Assembly: GCA_026874595.1 (NCBI GenBank)
Contig: CM049313.1
Coordinates: forward strand, 63,428,159 to 63,492,158
Origin: Sipunculus nudus
Taxonomy: Eukaryota; Annelida; Sipuncula; Golfingiida; Sipunculidae
Direction of reading: 5' to 3'
Length of the DNA: 64,000 nucleotides
Shown: positions 34,493 through 46,771 of the stretch, one piece after another
Layout of the letters: the number at the start of each line of letters is the position of its first letter
How positions within the stretch are numbered: position 1 is the first letter of the stretch
Program-made: the position numbers and the translations under genes
The notes under the pieces: model-generated
Told to the model about the DNA's origin: nothing
Databases searched by the model: none
The model's input: the letters and a program-made list of their open reading frames with translations, nothing else

Positions 34493-36276
34493 AAACAAAG
34501 GACCCATGGGTCACTGCACGCAGCTTAAGTTTTAAATTTTTGCAAATGCAAAATATGAAAAATATTCTATTGTAATGTTTTTCATTTATCTAAGCATATG
34601 AGAAGCTAAGAGGAAAGAGGCCCTCCTACTTGGTTATAGTGAAGTTCTAAATATATGATTGCAAACTAATACTCTGACAAGACTGTCATAAAGAAAAACA
34701 GTAAAAGTTTTGAGATACTGTGATGCACATGAAAAATTTACAGATGGACAGGTCAGTGGACAGAATGGACTAATACCTTTATTTCACTTTCAAGGGAATA
34801 ATGCATTTAAGTTTATATATAAGCCTATTTTTTTAGCATATCCACTTTTTCCATTAATAGTTTTTATCTGATTCATTTTTTTAAGTTTTATAAATTTTTA
34901 ATAAAAAAATGAAAATATAAGTTTAAATATTAGAATTCTAAGTTGCAATCATTATACACATATACACATATATTTTATTTATTTTTAAATCACAAATATT
35001 TAAACTGAATTTAAAAGAAAAAATGCCACAACATGGCATCTATAAGATTATTGCTTGAATCACTATTAAAAAGCTTTGCACATCGGAGTTTTCAGTACAT
35101 GCTTAATTTTATTCACTGAAATAAAATAAAAGATTCAGTAATATATCACTTTGGTCAGAAAAAAAACTCGTAATCTGTAATAGCCAGGTGGTCTATTTCA
35201 CAGCATTTATAAATTGATAATATAGCGGAGTTTCGAAAGGGACTGATATAAAATGTTTGTAATTTGCTCGCATTTTACAGGTGGTTGTTCAGTATATTAT
35301 ATCTTACTTAAAACAGGTACGTGTCAGTATTGTACACTTAACAGCACCTTTTTTTACATTTGGCAGCTAAAGGAGAATAACCTTTTTGCTATTTTAAGTG
35401 TAACGATCTTCTTCTAAGAGACTTGTCGGTCTGACTGGCAAAGTTTACCTCCATGGAGCCAGTGCATATTCGATTACTACGGCAAATACAAGTTGCAGCA
35501 TTCAAGATTTTGGCCAGAAATCGGCTGCGTATTATACACAGGGTTATGTGTTTTTCCTCAGAAATTGTTGCTCTAAATAGGGGTGCGGATTATCAACGGT
35601 AGCGGATTATCCACGGGGGAAAACGGTAATGCAAGTGAAGGCTGTACTACTAGGTGGGCTAGATGTAAACATCAGTTGACATGGTGTATGAAAACTTGAA
35701 TAAAAGCTACTCTTTTCAATCAATTCCTTTGAAATTTCAGATTTTAAAAGGTTAAATCCTTATGTATATATGCTGTGAAAACAGTGCTTACTGGGAAAAA
35801 ACGTGCCATTGCCAAAATTGGACAAAACTGGAGGTATTGATTTTTTATTTATGCTAATAACTTGGAAAATTTGCAAAATTCAGATATAATTTTGGGTAAA
35901 CAATTGAATCTTGATTAAATAAAGTTATATTCCTGAAAAAAGGTATGTGCATAGAAAATGTATGGAAGAATAAGAATACTAAATATGATCAAAAACAGAT
36001 CAGTAGTTTTGATATTAGGCAGCCTTGAAGTGTAACAATGGCTTTTTAATGGAAAACGGAGGTTTTTCCTTAATATCTCGAAAGAACAAAGTCCTAATGA
36101 CCCAATTTTTGGTATGGTAGGAGATTTTGGGGACATCTAATGGTATGCAAAATTTTTTATTCGTAGGTCCAACGGTTTTAAAACGTGCCCTGTTAACGGA
36201 CGGACAGCCGGACGTAGGACGGACAAAGGACCACGACTATAACTCAGATGACTTATAGTCAGCTGAGCTAAAAAAA
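34493..36276 (+). mobile_element. Interspersed repeat, about 1.8 kb, with nested fragment
   Basis: Left edge AAACAAAGGACCCATGGGTC; right end with a GGACGGACAGCCGGACGTAG tract terminating TAGTCAGCTGAGCTAAAAAA, matching the right end at 30,051. This suggests one full-length non-autonomous element. At about 35,480-35,635 it carries GGGGTGCGGATTATC and AGCGGATTATCCACGGGGG direct near-repeats, resembling the end of an unrelated DNA transposon, so nesting is likely. No coding frame of note. Confidence 0.55.
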
Positions 36277-37740
36277 GCTTTCTATTGTCATATTATTGTA
36301 TATCATGAACAGCAAATCCCCTACCTGGCATTGCTGGACATAAAATTACATCAAAAACATACTTTCATATTTAAAAAAAAAAGAAAATTAAAATGCCACC
36401 AGGTCTTCAATTGTAAACCATACTATTGTCTCAATTTTCAAAAACTGTGCATGAATAACACTCTTATGTATTGTTATATGCAATGACTATAAAGTAAAAA
36501 TAATTAAGAAGTAAAAAAATAGAATTGGGGAGTTCCAAACTCCAGGTAAGGGCTTTATTAAGGCAATGTATAAGAGAAACTACTGAGACAAATACACAGG
36601 TACACAACCCTGGTGCTGCTGTTACAGCCTGTCATACACACATACTGTGCTTCAATACTGTTCATTATGTATAAGCCTGTATTTTTATCCCCTCAATTCA
36701 AAGACTAAAATGTGATAGGCTGCCTAGCTATGAAACACTATTTACAGCTGAAATCAAAATCAATAATTTCCTCATACTGCAATGAAACTGTTCACAGTTG
36801 AATACCTAATAACAGAATGTAATGAAGTTCTTTTTTTACAGATATTAAAAGATAAGTAGAATATTTCTGATTCAAACAGAAAAAAAAACTAAATTTCTCT
36901 ATTAATCAATTCAGAATCTGATTATCAATAATACCCTCTTGGAATATTTAAATTTAGTACAATGCAACATTTTTTTAATGTTTTATCAGTCCATGTTTAA
37001 TACAGAATAGTGCTCAATTTTCATTAAATATATAATAATTAAGCTTTATATGTAAGCAGTAAAACTATGGTGACTAGCAAGCTGGATTAGAATTGAGAGA
37101 TCAAACAATTAGTTTAACTAAAAGATAAACATAACCAGGTGATAAAGATCCATCATAGTTAGTGATACTGTAAATATGGTGAAAGTTAAAAAAAAAGTCA
37201 CATTTGATAAGGTTTCCTATCATTTATTAAACAGATAAGTAAGAAGTTGTAGAAACTGATAAAATCTTAAAAAACACTTTATAATCTTGCATTTTTTTAA
37301 ATAATTTTTTATCATTTATTTTTCTAATAATTTTTCAGCATATAACATTAGTTAACCATATTTGGTTCTTCAACCCTATTCATAATTTCTTTGGTAAAGC
37401 TCCTGTGCTGTTCATGTTTATTTTATCCTTTTTTATAATTTATTATTCATTCAATTCTACAAGTAACCTGATTTAGTTTTAAGCCATATGCATCTCACTA
37501 TTAATAGAAGGAACAACAGGAGTTGATTGTATTCTGGCTCTGGTAATATCCAATAGTATATTATTATTTCTATATCATATTAATATATAGTATATACACA
37601 GCTGCTGTAACAGAAGAAATTCCTGTATGACAATCAAATTAACTTTCACAAACTTTTACAATTCTAAAACATTACAGTGGTTCATTTGACTAACTACATC
37701 ATATAAATTGTATTGGTGTAATGTTATATTATGCAGGCAG
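36277..37740. other. CpG-poor AT-rich sequence, no feature seen
   Basis: Low-complexity A/T runs only. Confidence 0.5.
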
Positions 37741-37966
37741 TATACCCTTAATTTCGACATGGTACCAGTGACATTTGGGTTTTAGTGTATAAACAGTTAT
37801 GGCAGGCCCAAACCTAGCTGTCAGGGTTTGATAAGGACAATGGGATGCGTTAAGATAGTACTCTAAGGACATTGTCAAGGAGAACATTCACCCGTGTACA
37901 GTTTGGTCACAAGGGGACGTGAAAAGTGAAGAGTGGAATAACGCTTTTATTGGACCACACCCAAAC
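37741..37966 (+). repeat. Dispersed repeat X, copy 1
   Basis: It shares with 49,850-50,082 the word GGGTTTTAGTGT(A/G)TA near the left side and, about 190 bases later, GAGTGGAATAACGCTTTT-ATTGGACCACACC (split here). Order and spacing are kept in both copies. Otherwise uncharacterised. Confidence 0.7.
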
Positions 37967-38199
37967 CCTCAATTTATTGTGGGAATATCTGAGCATGGGG
38001 TTAAACTTTCACAGTATCCTATCTTTAGGACATATAACTGATATAATAAAACATGCTTATAACATTACTAACGATTACTCTTATCACAACTTTAATATAA
38101 CTAGAATACGGGTAGTCGACAAGCCACTACGTGTATCCGCCTAAATCAGAGTGGAACGGGTGAAGTGAGGCATGGATTGAGTGGCAAGGGGAAATAGAG

Positions 38200-39575
38200 T
38201 GTTGCATATTAGCATGGATGTCTGCAGCCAAATTGTGTATGTAGGGTGCCCCCCCTACCACAAAATCCCGAAAGCCGTCCAAGTTGTATACATATGCAAA
38301 ATTTAAGGCAGATAAGTCAAACCACTACATGTATATGAGTGATTTCAGCCCGTGGCAGACAAACAGATGGACGCTGAGCAAAAATGGTTGCAGGTGACAC
38401 CACCAGTTTTGTGTATGATAAAGAGCTATGTGAGAACTATACACATGCAAAACTTTGGCCCAATCGGACAAAGGATTCCCAAGATATGAGCTTGGATGTC
38501 TGCTGCATAAACTAGAATGCAGGTGGCGCCACCTGTCATAAAATCAAGAGAGCTGTCGGGGATGTATAAACCTGCAAAATTTTAGGCAGATATGTCAAAC
38601 CACTGCCGAGATACGAGTGATTTTATCCCATGGAAGACAAACAGACAGGAACTGTGCAAAAATGGCTGCAGGTGGTGCCAACAGTTTTGCGTATGATGAA
38701 GAGCTATGTGAGATCTATACACATGCAAAATTTTGGCCCAATCGGTCAAACGGTTCCCGAGATATGAGCTTGGATGTCTGCAGCGTAAATGTGAATGTAG
38801 GTGGCGCCACCTGTCATAAAATCAGAAAAGCTATCCAGGATGTATACGCATGCCAAATTTCAGGTGAATTAGTCAAGTCACTGCAGAGATATGAGTGATT
38901 TTAACCCAAGGCAGACGAACAGATGGACACTGTGCAAACATGGTTGCAGGTGGCGCCACCATTTTTTGTGTATGTTATAAAGCTCTCCAAGGGCTACATT
39001 TGTGCAAAAAAATTTTCCTGATCGGTCAAACAGTTCCCGAGATATGAGCTTGGATGTCTGCAGCATAAACGTGAATGTAGGTGGTGCCACCTGTCATAAA
39101 ATCAGAATAGCTATCCAGGATGTTTACGCATGCCGAATTTCAGGTGAATTAGTCTAGTCACTGCAGAGATATGAGTGATTTTAACCCAAGGCAGACGAAC
39201 AGATGGACACTGTGCAAACATGGTTGCAGGTGGCGCCACCATTTTTGGTGTATGTTATTAAGCTCTCCAAGGGCTACATTTGTGCAAAAAAATTTTCCTG
39301 ATCGGTCAAACGGTTCCCGAGATATGTGGGTTTATGTGTGGAAACAGACGCACAAACGGACGCAGAGCGCAGAGGAAAGGTCAGAGGTCAAAACAAAATC
39401 GGGGCGCAGCAGTTCACATGTGACCCAAACATAATCCCCGTGTTTCGTAAAATTCCGCCCAGCGGTTACGGAGGAGTTCTCCGGACACCTACGCGGCGGC
39501 GGCGGCGGCGGCATGCAGCTGAAAACATAGTATCCGCAAAACTCTGTTTTGGCGGATACAATTATCATGTCACTT
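38200..39575 (+). mobile_element. Tandem-core element with 3' hairpin (Helentron/pearl-like?)
   Basis: Four consecutive core units start at GGATGTCTGC words at 38,216, 38,494, 38,772 and 39,052 (period 278-280). Each contains a GGTGGCGCCACC-type palindrome, 'GGCAGACAAACAGATGGACG' and 'ATCGGTCAAACGGTTCCCGA'. The last two units are nearly identical. A unique 3' part follows with (GGC)6 at 39,492-39,512 and ends in a hairpin, GTATCCGC / GCGGATAC at 39,530-39,559 (13-base stem with one bulge). A second copy with one core unit lies at 54,555-54,965. Variable core number between fixed flanks and a 3' hairpin are features of pearl-type/Helitron-related non-autonomous elements. I saw no CTRR end, so the class is an inference. 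Confidence 0.65.
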
Positions 39576-39719
39576 GAATAACAAGTAATTAAATAACACT
39601 TGAATGGTACATTTTTTAGGGCATGCATGTATCTGATATTAACTAACACTTAATCATCATCATAATAAACAAGTCTTACGGAAATAAATAGGACTAATAA
39701 TTAAAAATAATTAATAATT

Positions 39720-40480
39720 TCACTATCACACAAAATTCAATGCACCCCCTCCGCTGACTTTCCCCTTTGAATTTCATCCTTGGTGTTTAAAACCCCTTGG
39801 GCCTGTAGCACCCACATTGTGAAGGCACCTCAGTTGGGGATCCAAAGTTGCACACTTTTACTTTCACACTAAAGATCGACACTTGGGATTCCCAGCATTC
39901 CCTGGTATTTTCCGTTATTTCTTTTTAATGAAAGCAAAACCTGAATTGTCCCATTGCCACAGGTGCAGAATACACCTCGAAGGCACTGCACAAAAACGGC
40001 AGAACAAATATTCTGTGTCTGATGCCTTTTGCGGTGGAATTAGAGCCTCAATGATGGGTTTTGGTTATTCAAGCTGAAATGGGAAAAAAACGTATAAAGT
40101 TTAAAGGACTGCATGAAGTAACGGGGGATTTTTTTGACATGCTGGACCCCCTCCTGATAGGCCACAACAAGCATTGCTTTGTGGAACAGCTACAGGATTT
40201 TGACAACCCACTACCAGCACTGGTATGAGACTGTTAGTGAGCTGGGGAAGGGTTTTGTTGGCTGGGCTGAGTGTCATGCCTGTGTATGGCTAAATGGAAA
40301 ATGGATTTTCACAAACGTTCTTTGAAATCTTTCCTTGAGCAGAACAACCCAGCATGCTTTTAGCTTGGGCTGTTTGTAGCTGTAACAGAACAAGATGGAT
40401 GCCAATACAATAAAAGCGTTGAATCCGCATAGTTTGGTCTGTCAGTTAGGAGACTGATGTAACGCTAATGCTCTCAGTTT
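39720..40480. promoter_or_regulatory. Candidate conserved non-coding block
   Basis: GC-balanced, unique sequence with a RUNX-type TTGCGGTGG near 40,029 and several ATTAGAG/TTATTC/TTTAATG homeodomain-like cores. It is distinct from the repeat on its left. A plus acceptor-like TGCCACAG (39,963) opens two frames of about 30-38 codons but no donor fits. Regulatory reading preferred. Confidence 0.25.
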
Positions 40481-41934
40481 AGTCTGCTCAAACTCGGCCT
40501 AAGCTGCATCCACAGGTAAACACGGTACTCACGCCGACTGAATGCACCCAGACGAAAATGGCAGCTTTGATCGAACAAGATACAGTACATCCTGTCTTGT
40601 CATTTGATCAAACATATGGAACATGTACCTCCTGTCTATCAAAGCACATTCATTTCACTTTTTTATGTCATATATTTTTTACCATTAATATGTCATGTGC
40701 CATCCCGCTTTCAAAAAGCCAGATCATCATGTATGCTGGGTTTTCATCTTCGCTGCCGACATCAATTTGAACAAAACAAAATGCCCTGATTTGCCTTTAA
40801 CTGACGCTGGCCGGAACAAGAAAGCACTGTTAAACTGACAATACTATGATATGACAGGAAAAGCCTTTACATTGTGGTACATATATGTCTAACGGTGGGG
40901 CACACACCATTACAATATTGATATTTGACACAAGCTTACAAGGGATAAAATCTGTCACTGAGCAAAGAGGCAACACAAAAAAGCGCCAGGAAATTTAATG
41001 ATTATTTGGACAAATTTGAAACAAGCAAACTATAATTTAAATTAGAAAAAAAAAATAATAAAATTACAATCAAATTTTCATGAAGACAGAAATAGACTCA
41101 TAATTTAATTCAGATCTGATTAAAAAAATATCATGAAATTGTTTTAAAATTTTTTAATAAACATTATGTCCTAATTAATCACAAATGAAATCCTTATCAA
41201 TTTACACTTATTTGTCTTAACATCCATGAAACGTAAGACATTCAAGAGTCATCTGATGCAAATTATCATCACTGGTTAAAAATGAAATTGAAGCCATTCA
41301 TCCTTGCAGAGTATTTAAATCCTAATGAAGCATCCTGTTTGAATGTGCTTATTGAAATCAGCGAGAGTGGCAAAATCAGCAAATTGTAGAGCACCAGATC
41401 AAACAGATCCTAAAAACATAGATACATAATTAAACATCTCAAACTGAATAATATCATCACATCAAATGCATGTAATTCTCTCCTTGAAATATTAAGCTCT
41501 TTTGCTGTGATGCGACACTAAATTTCCAGCAGTTTCTATTGGCCTTTCATAAGTTTACATCAATGAAACGATGACTTGATGCAGTGCAATTTGACAAGCT
41601 CAAGATGAGGGTTTTTTGCAGTATCCTGCTATTAATCATATGTGTCTTGTAACAAAATAAACCCACCAAATTCCCCATTACTGTTACTAAATTCCTGCCT
41701 CCAGTGTAACCTGATCTCTGATGGCCGATCAAAGGCATGCTCAAACTTCCACAAAATTGGTCTCAACAGTTTTTAATTACCCCCAGTTCATATATCAGTA
41801 TGAAAACTATACTGAACTGGCTGTCACAGACAGAATCAGACTCCATAATATGGACATCATTGATAACTTGCACATTATCCCATGATGATCTGGCTTGGGA
41901 GAAATCCTTGATGATGGACACTGAGAAGGCAAGA
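40481..41934. other. CpG-poor sequence, no firm feature
   Basis: Nothing recognisable beyond short A/T runs. Confidence 0.5.
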
Positions 41935-43470
41935 TGCTGGACAGACATACAGATGAACAATACATGGACACATGGGATGGATGGATGTACAGATGGACAA
42001 TACATGGAGAAATGAGATGGATGAATGTACAGATGGACAATACATGGAGATACGGGTTGGAATGATGAACAGATGGACAATACATGGTGAAATTAGATGG
42101 ATTGATGTAGAGATGGCTAATACATGGAGAAGGGGGTATGGACAGATATACAGATTGATAATACATGGAGAAATTCTATGGATGGATGCACAGATGGACA
42201 ATACATGGAGAAATCAGATGGATAGATGTACAGATGACAGTACATGGAGAAATGGGCTGGACGTACAGATGAACAATACATGGAGAAATGGGATGGATTG
42301 ATGTACAGATGGACAATACATGGGGAAATGAGACAAATGGATGTGCAGATGAACAATAAATGGAGAAATGCTATGGATGGATGCACAGATGGACAATACA
42401 TGGAGAAATCAGATGGATAGATGTACAGATTACAGTACATGGAAAAATGGGCTGGATTGTACAGATGGACAATACATGGAGAAATGGGATGGATTGATGT
42501 ACAGATGGACAATACATGGGGAAATGAGACAGATGGATGTGTAGATGAACAATAAATGGAGAAATGAGATGGATGGATGTACAGATGGACATTACATGGA
42601 CAAATGGGTTGGATCTACAGATGGACCATACATGGAGAAATGGGATGGATTGATGTACAGATGGACAATACATGGAGAAATGGGATGGATGTACAGATGG
42701 ACAATACATGGAGAAATGGGATGGATGTACAGATGGACAATATATGGAGAAATGAGATGGGTGGATGTACAGATGGACATTACATGGACACAAAGGATTG
42801 GTCAATGTAAAGATGGACAATACATGGAGTAATGAGATGGGTGGATGTACAGATGGACAATAAATGGAGAAATGGGATGGGTGGATGTACAGATGGACAA
42901 TAAATGGAGAAATTGGATGGATGGATGTACAGATTGACAATACATGGAGAAATTGGATGGATGGATGTACAGATGGACAATACATGGAGAAATGAGATGG
43001 GTGGATGTACAGATGGACAATAAATCGAGAAATGAGATGAGTGGATGTACAGATGGACAATAAATGGAGAAATGGGATGGATGGATGTACAGATAGACAA
43101 TACATGGAGAAATGGGATGGATGGATGTACAGATGGACAATACATGGGGAAATGGGAATGGATGGATGTACAGATGGATGGATGTACAGACTGACAATAC
43201 ATGGAGAAATGAGTTGGATGGACATACAGATGCATAATACATGAACATAAGGGATAAATGGCCATAAGGATGGACAACATATGGACACAAGGGATAGATG
43301 GACATAAAGATGGACAACATATGGACACAAGGGACAGATGGACATAAAGATGGACAATATATGGACACAAGGGATTGATGGATGTAAAAATGGACAATAT
43401 ATAAGGACACATGGGATGAATGGATGTAAACATTGACAATATATGGACACATGGAATGGATGGATGTACA
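41935..43470. repeat. Minisatellite A, units of about 36-40 bp
   Basis: About 1.5 kb of tandem units made of GGATGGATGTACAGATGGAC followed by AATACATGGAGAAATGG. Spacing is 40 bases in the most regular part (43,040-43,170) and 34-38 bases elsewhere through loss of GGAT. The left and right ends are more diverged (CACAAGGGATTGATGG-type units from 43,250). The unit has no minus-strand stop in any frame, so the minus strand shows frames up to 417 codons (His/Pro/Ser/Cys-rich). These are repeat artefacts unless shown otherwise. Confidence 0.95.
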
Positions 43471-43920
43471 GATGGGTTATCAGACTGGCTGACTGAAGTC
43501 TGATGGAAAGATAGACAAAGAGATGAAGATGAACAGACAGAGACAGATGGACAGAGGGAGGATAGGCAGACAAACAGATGAAGATGAACAGACAGAGACA
43601 GATGGACAGAGGGAGGATAGGCATAGTATATGGATGACAAACAGCAGATAGACAGAAATATTAATTGACGGATGAAGAAAGATAGACAGATGGCAGCAGG
43701 GAAGATGGACATAGAAAATGGATGACAAAAAACGGAAGAACACACAGATTAACAGACAGATGAAAACAGATGAAATGGGAAGGAACACAGATGCAGAGAT
43801 GGATGGTTAATGGTTGATTAATAGGTGATGGTTGGTCAGACAGATGGATGGACAGACTACTGGTTGGTTAAACAGAGGCCCATAAGAATGTTCAGATGGA
43901 CTGATGGATAAGGGATGATC
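43471..43920. repeat. Degenerate GACAGATGGA repeat flanking minisatellite A
   Basis: GACAGA, GATGGA and GATGAAGATGAACAGACAGA words continue beyond the regular array, with one direct duplication of about 60 bases at 43,520-43,600 ('GATGAACAGACAGAGACAGATGGACAGAGG' type, shown in part). It appears to share origin with the array. Confidence 0.85.
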
Positions 43921-44199
43921 AGTGGATCTAAGACTTACGACTACATGTACTGTCAAAATAGTCATCAGTTCTAATTCAATTAAAAAGGGCCTGATTTTCC
44001 TCAAATTTTATTATTTTCTCATTTTTTTAATTACTTCTAAAAGTATATATTTGATATAAAACACTTCAGTACTTACTGAACAGCTTTGGGTGGACGACAA
44101 AAGTGACTGCAGATTGAACAAAAAGCTCATAGAAGTATTGATCAAGCTAATAAATACATTGTATTGTATGCATGATAGGTATTACCATCCCCTGATCAG
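43921..44199. other. Spacer, no feature seen
   Basis: AT-rich sequence between the repeat and the next CpG-containing block. Confidence 0.4.
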
Positions 44200-44865
44200 A
44201 AAATAAAGGATGGGACAATTTACCATTGAAAATCTTAGCACGTCAACGTGTGGACTTTTTTACGTGACACATACATAACCTGCGCTACGGACTTAAAGTG
44301 ACACAGCTTCGACTTTGTAAAACCACGGTGGATGGACCATAGTTGTTTTTACACATCTCTTGCTCCCCATGCACATCAACTGATTCACTCTCTCACGACC
44401 TGCTGTATACAACTGGGCTTATATAACTTTAGGCCTGTCTTTATAATGTCTGTGCTATTTCCACAAATCACCCTAGCTTGCCAACAATTCTCTAAAATTA
44501 CTCATGATGATGCTTTTACTGGTGGTTGTATTCAAGACACATCCCCCGTTACCAAGGTTACAGCATCCTCAGCTTCTTAATGTCATGTTCACCTGGGGCT
44601 GCACGCCCTGATAGACACCTGCCGTGGCGTCCCAATGAACACTTAATTTTGCGACGATGCCCGACCGCAAATTGTAGCCTTACCTATCCCCGTCTAGCAG
44701 TAAGGAATGTTATTTGTTTTAATTCTCTTCCATTACGGATCCCCATCACATCCCACTTGCTCAAATCATCCCCGTATTATGCGACTAATTTGGTCTGGCA
44801 ATTTGAGCTACCTATCCCACAGTGCAACCCAGTGGGCAGCTTCATGCCCATCCAGTAGAACAGTG
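44200..44865. promoter_or_regulatory. CpG-retaining block with X-box-like palindrome
   Basis: It stands out from the CpG-poor right part. It contains GTTACCAAGGTTAC (44,548-44,561), a 14-base palindromic RFX X-box-like site. A 110-codon plus frame (44,526-44,858) has no recognisable domain. Either an unmethylated regulatory element or a more recent insertion. Confidence 0.3.
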
Positions 44866-44895
44866 AACCTTTGATAAAGTTTTAAAGTTCAACCA

Positions 44896-44901
<6 letters not shown>

Positions 44902-44948
<47 letters not shown>
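44902..44948. repeat. (TA)n microsatellite
   Basis: About 23 TA units. Confidence 0.95.
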
Positions 44949-44953
<5 letters not shown>

Positions 44954-45502
44954 CACCCCCTCCCTTGGAATAAATTTAAATTTTTCCAAGTATTCATTTT
45001 TTTCCAATCTTTCCATGTATTATATAGGTATAGGTAACAGAAATGATGATAAATCTTTGATAACATAAACATGCCAAATCAAAGCAAGCTTGCTTCTTTT
45101 AAAAATGCCACTGACATCTTTTTAATAGAGTGAAATTAAACATATTTTCAAGGAAATTAAAAAAATACAGATTAAAATATTTCCAAGGATTTTAGGAGTT
45201 CGTGTATATTTAGTCTTCATGTATTGTGTCAACATTAAAAAAAATTCCTGTATGTGTATGGGCACATTAAATTATCTTAGGAACCCTATTCTAGCTACCT
45301 GGATGACACAATACCATTTCAAACTGAGTAATTTTCTTCTCTGAATTATGTATAATCTTGCCTGAACATAAGATTGTGGTAAATCCAAAAATCATTTATG
45401 AAGCTTGGCCTGTATTTTCAGCTGATTTTGTGTGTGTCTAGGAGAAATATGATTGAGGTACCGATTTAATGAAATGTTATATATAAAACATATTTTATAC
45501 AG

Positions 45503-45704
45503 TTACACTGGAGTACTGTTTATCTAAACACCATTAATCCAAAATTTTTTAACCCAAATTGAAATAAAAGTTTTTTACAGCTTTCCAATAATACCCGATT
45601 AATATGTATTAAGTATCTGACATATGACTGTTTATCAAAATATTCATTTATCTGAACAAAACTTTGTATTGTGAGATGTTTGGATAAACAGCGCACCACT
45701 GTAA
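45503..45704. mobile_element. Tigger/pogo-like MITE, 202 bp
   Basis: Left end TTACACTGGAGTACTGTTTA and complement of the right end TTACAGTGGTGCGCTGTTTA agree over 28 bases with about six mismatches and continue into TC(T/C)AAACA. TA flanks both sides. Internal subterminal words (TTATCTGAACAAAAC, TTATCTAAACA) recur. Non-coding. Confidence 0.8.
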
Positions 45705-46042
45705 TTTATCAGAAACAAACAAACAGCCTAACAAGTTTATTTCTTAGAATTCTTCTCTGTTTACCCACTCTATATTCCAGTGGAATTACAATATTCTAAA
45801 CCTAAAAGAGAACAGACACATATCAAAATAATCTTAAACTTGCTTAAAACTCCAATTAAGTTGCTGCAACAGTTGATGCAGCATGTAAACTGAAAAAGAA
45901 GACTATATCATGTTAAACATCTAAACCCAGAGGTGATCTCACTCTTAAACACCCAGTCACATGGCCCTCCCATTGTAAATCACATTTCGTACAGTTTTAA
46001 AAGCTTCACTAGGTGCTGTTTTTTTGTGATGTGGTATCTCAC

Positions 46043-46109
46043 CAGACCCCATACAAAGAGCAAAACATTTGATCGAAAAGACACAGGAGGTATTTATTGG
46101 GTATGCCAC
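46043..46109 (-). CDS. Candidate internal coding exon (unknown protein)
   Basis: Both boundaries on the minus strand are excellent. The acceptor CTTGTTTCTCTGCAG ends at 46,110 and the donor GTCTG/GTGAGA is at 46,043/46,042. The 67-base exon is open in two frames. The preferred one begins with two split-codon bases and reads IPNKYLLCLFDQMFCSLYG, leaving two bases at the end. That end phase fits the start of the exon at 25,360-25,485, giving a joined frame of at least 108 codons over three exons with that at 22,565-22,700. Family not recognised. Intervening exons may exist. Confidence 0.35.
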
Positions 46110-46224
46110 CTGCAGAGAAACAAGTGTTAGGATGTTCTGTTGCGTAAGAACACAACGATGTATGAACATTGACTGTTAGTGAGTGCAACAGCGCTGTGAC
46201 AACACTATGCAAAATAAGCCGAAT

Positions 46225-46305
46225 CTACAGCTCAAACAAAACATCATGTTCATCATCTGACTCTTTAGAAGACACCAACTTGACTGGTGCAGTGCTGGTG
46301 AAAGT
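46225..46305 (-). CDS. Weak candidate alternative terminal exon
   Basis: After a minus-strand acceptor GGCTCTTCAG (ending 46,306), 26 codons run to TAG at 46,227-46,225. The peptide is charged and C-terminus-like (KLVSSKESDDEHDVLFEL). It is not in phase with the exon at 46,043-46,109, so it would be an alternative 3' end or a chance frame. Confidence 0.25.
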   Translation of the reverse strand, partial: TFTSTAPVKLVSSKESDDEHDVLFEL

Positions 46306-46700
46306 CTGAAGAGCCGCTCAAGGTTTAGTCCTGCTGCTCCACTTGTTGTAGGGAACAAAAACCAAGGTGTTGTGAGTGTGAGTATTTTGTACAGGATAGC
46401 ACCAAAACCCTCATGTCAACTCTAACTATCTGCCTGTGTAAAGTGTACAGAGTCGACAAACCAGCAGCGGAGAAAGAAAACTAAGGAACCTCTCGTCACG
46501 CTACCAGTGCATGATGAAAAACAACAAAAGTAAACAGTTAACCTAGTAGTTTACGTTAACATTAACTTTTACATAAATTTTTATATAAATGATTATCGTG
46601 AATGTGTGATGAATGAATAGATACATGTAAGCTAGTGGCATGAATAATATTGGTCTTCTTGAAAGAGTGCTACCTTGCTAAAAATGACCTATGCATGGTG

Positions 46701-46703
<3 letters not shown>

Positions 46704-46762
<59 letters not shown>
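46704..46762. repeat. (TA)n microsatellite
   Basis: About 29 TA units directly left of the next MITE. Confidence 0.95.

Positions 46763-46770
<8 letters not shown>

Positions 46771-46771
<1 letters not shown>

Noticed and set aside
42371-43624. 417-codon minus-strand open frame, the longest in the window
   Set aside because: It lies entirely in minisatellite A; all three minus frames are open because the unit lacks stops, and the peptide is a simple repeat.
44526-44858. 110-codon plus-strand frame
   Set aside because: No splice signals in phase and no recognisable family; better explained as a regulatory or inserted GC-balanced block.
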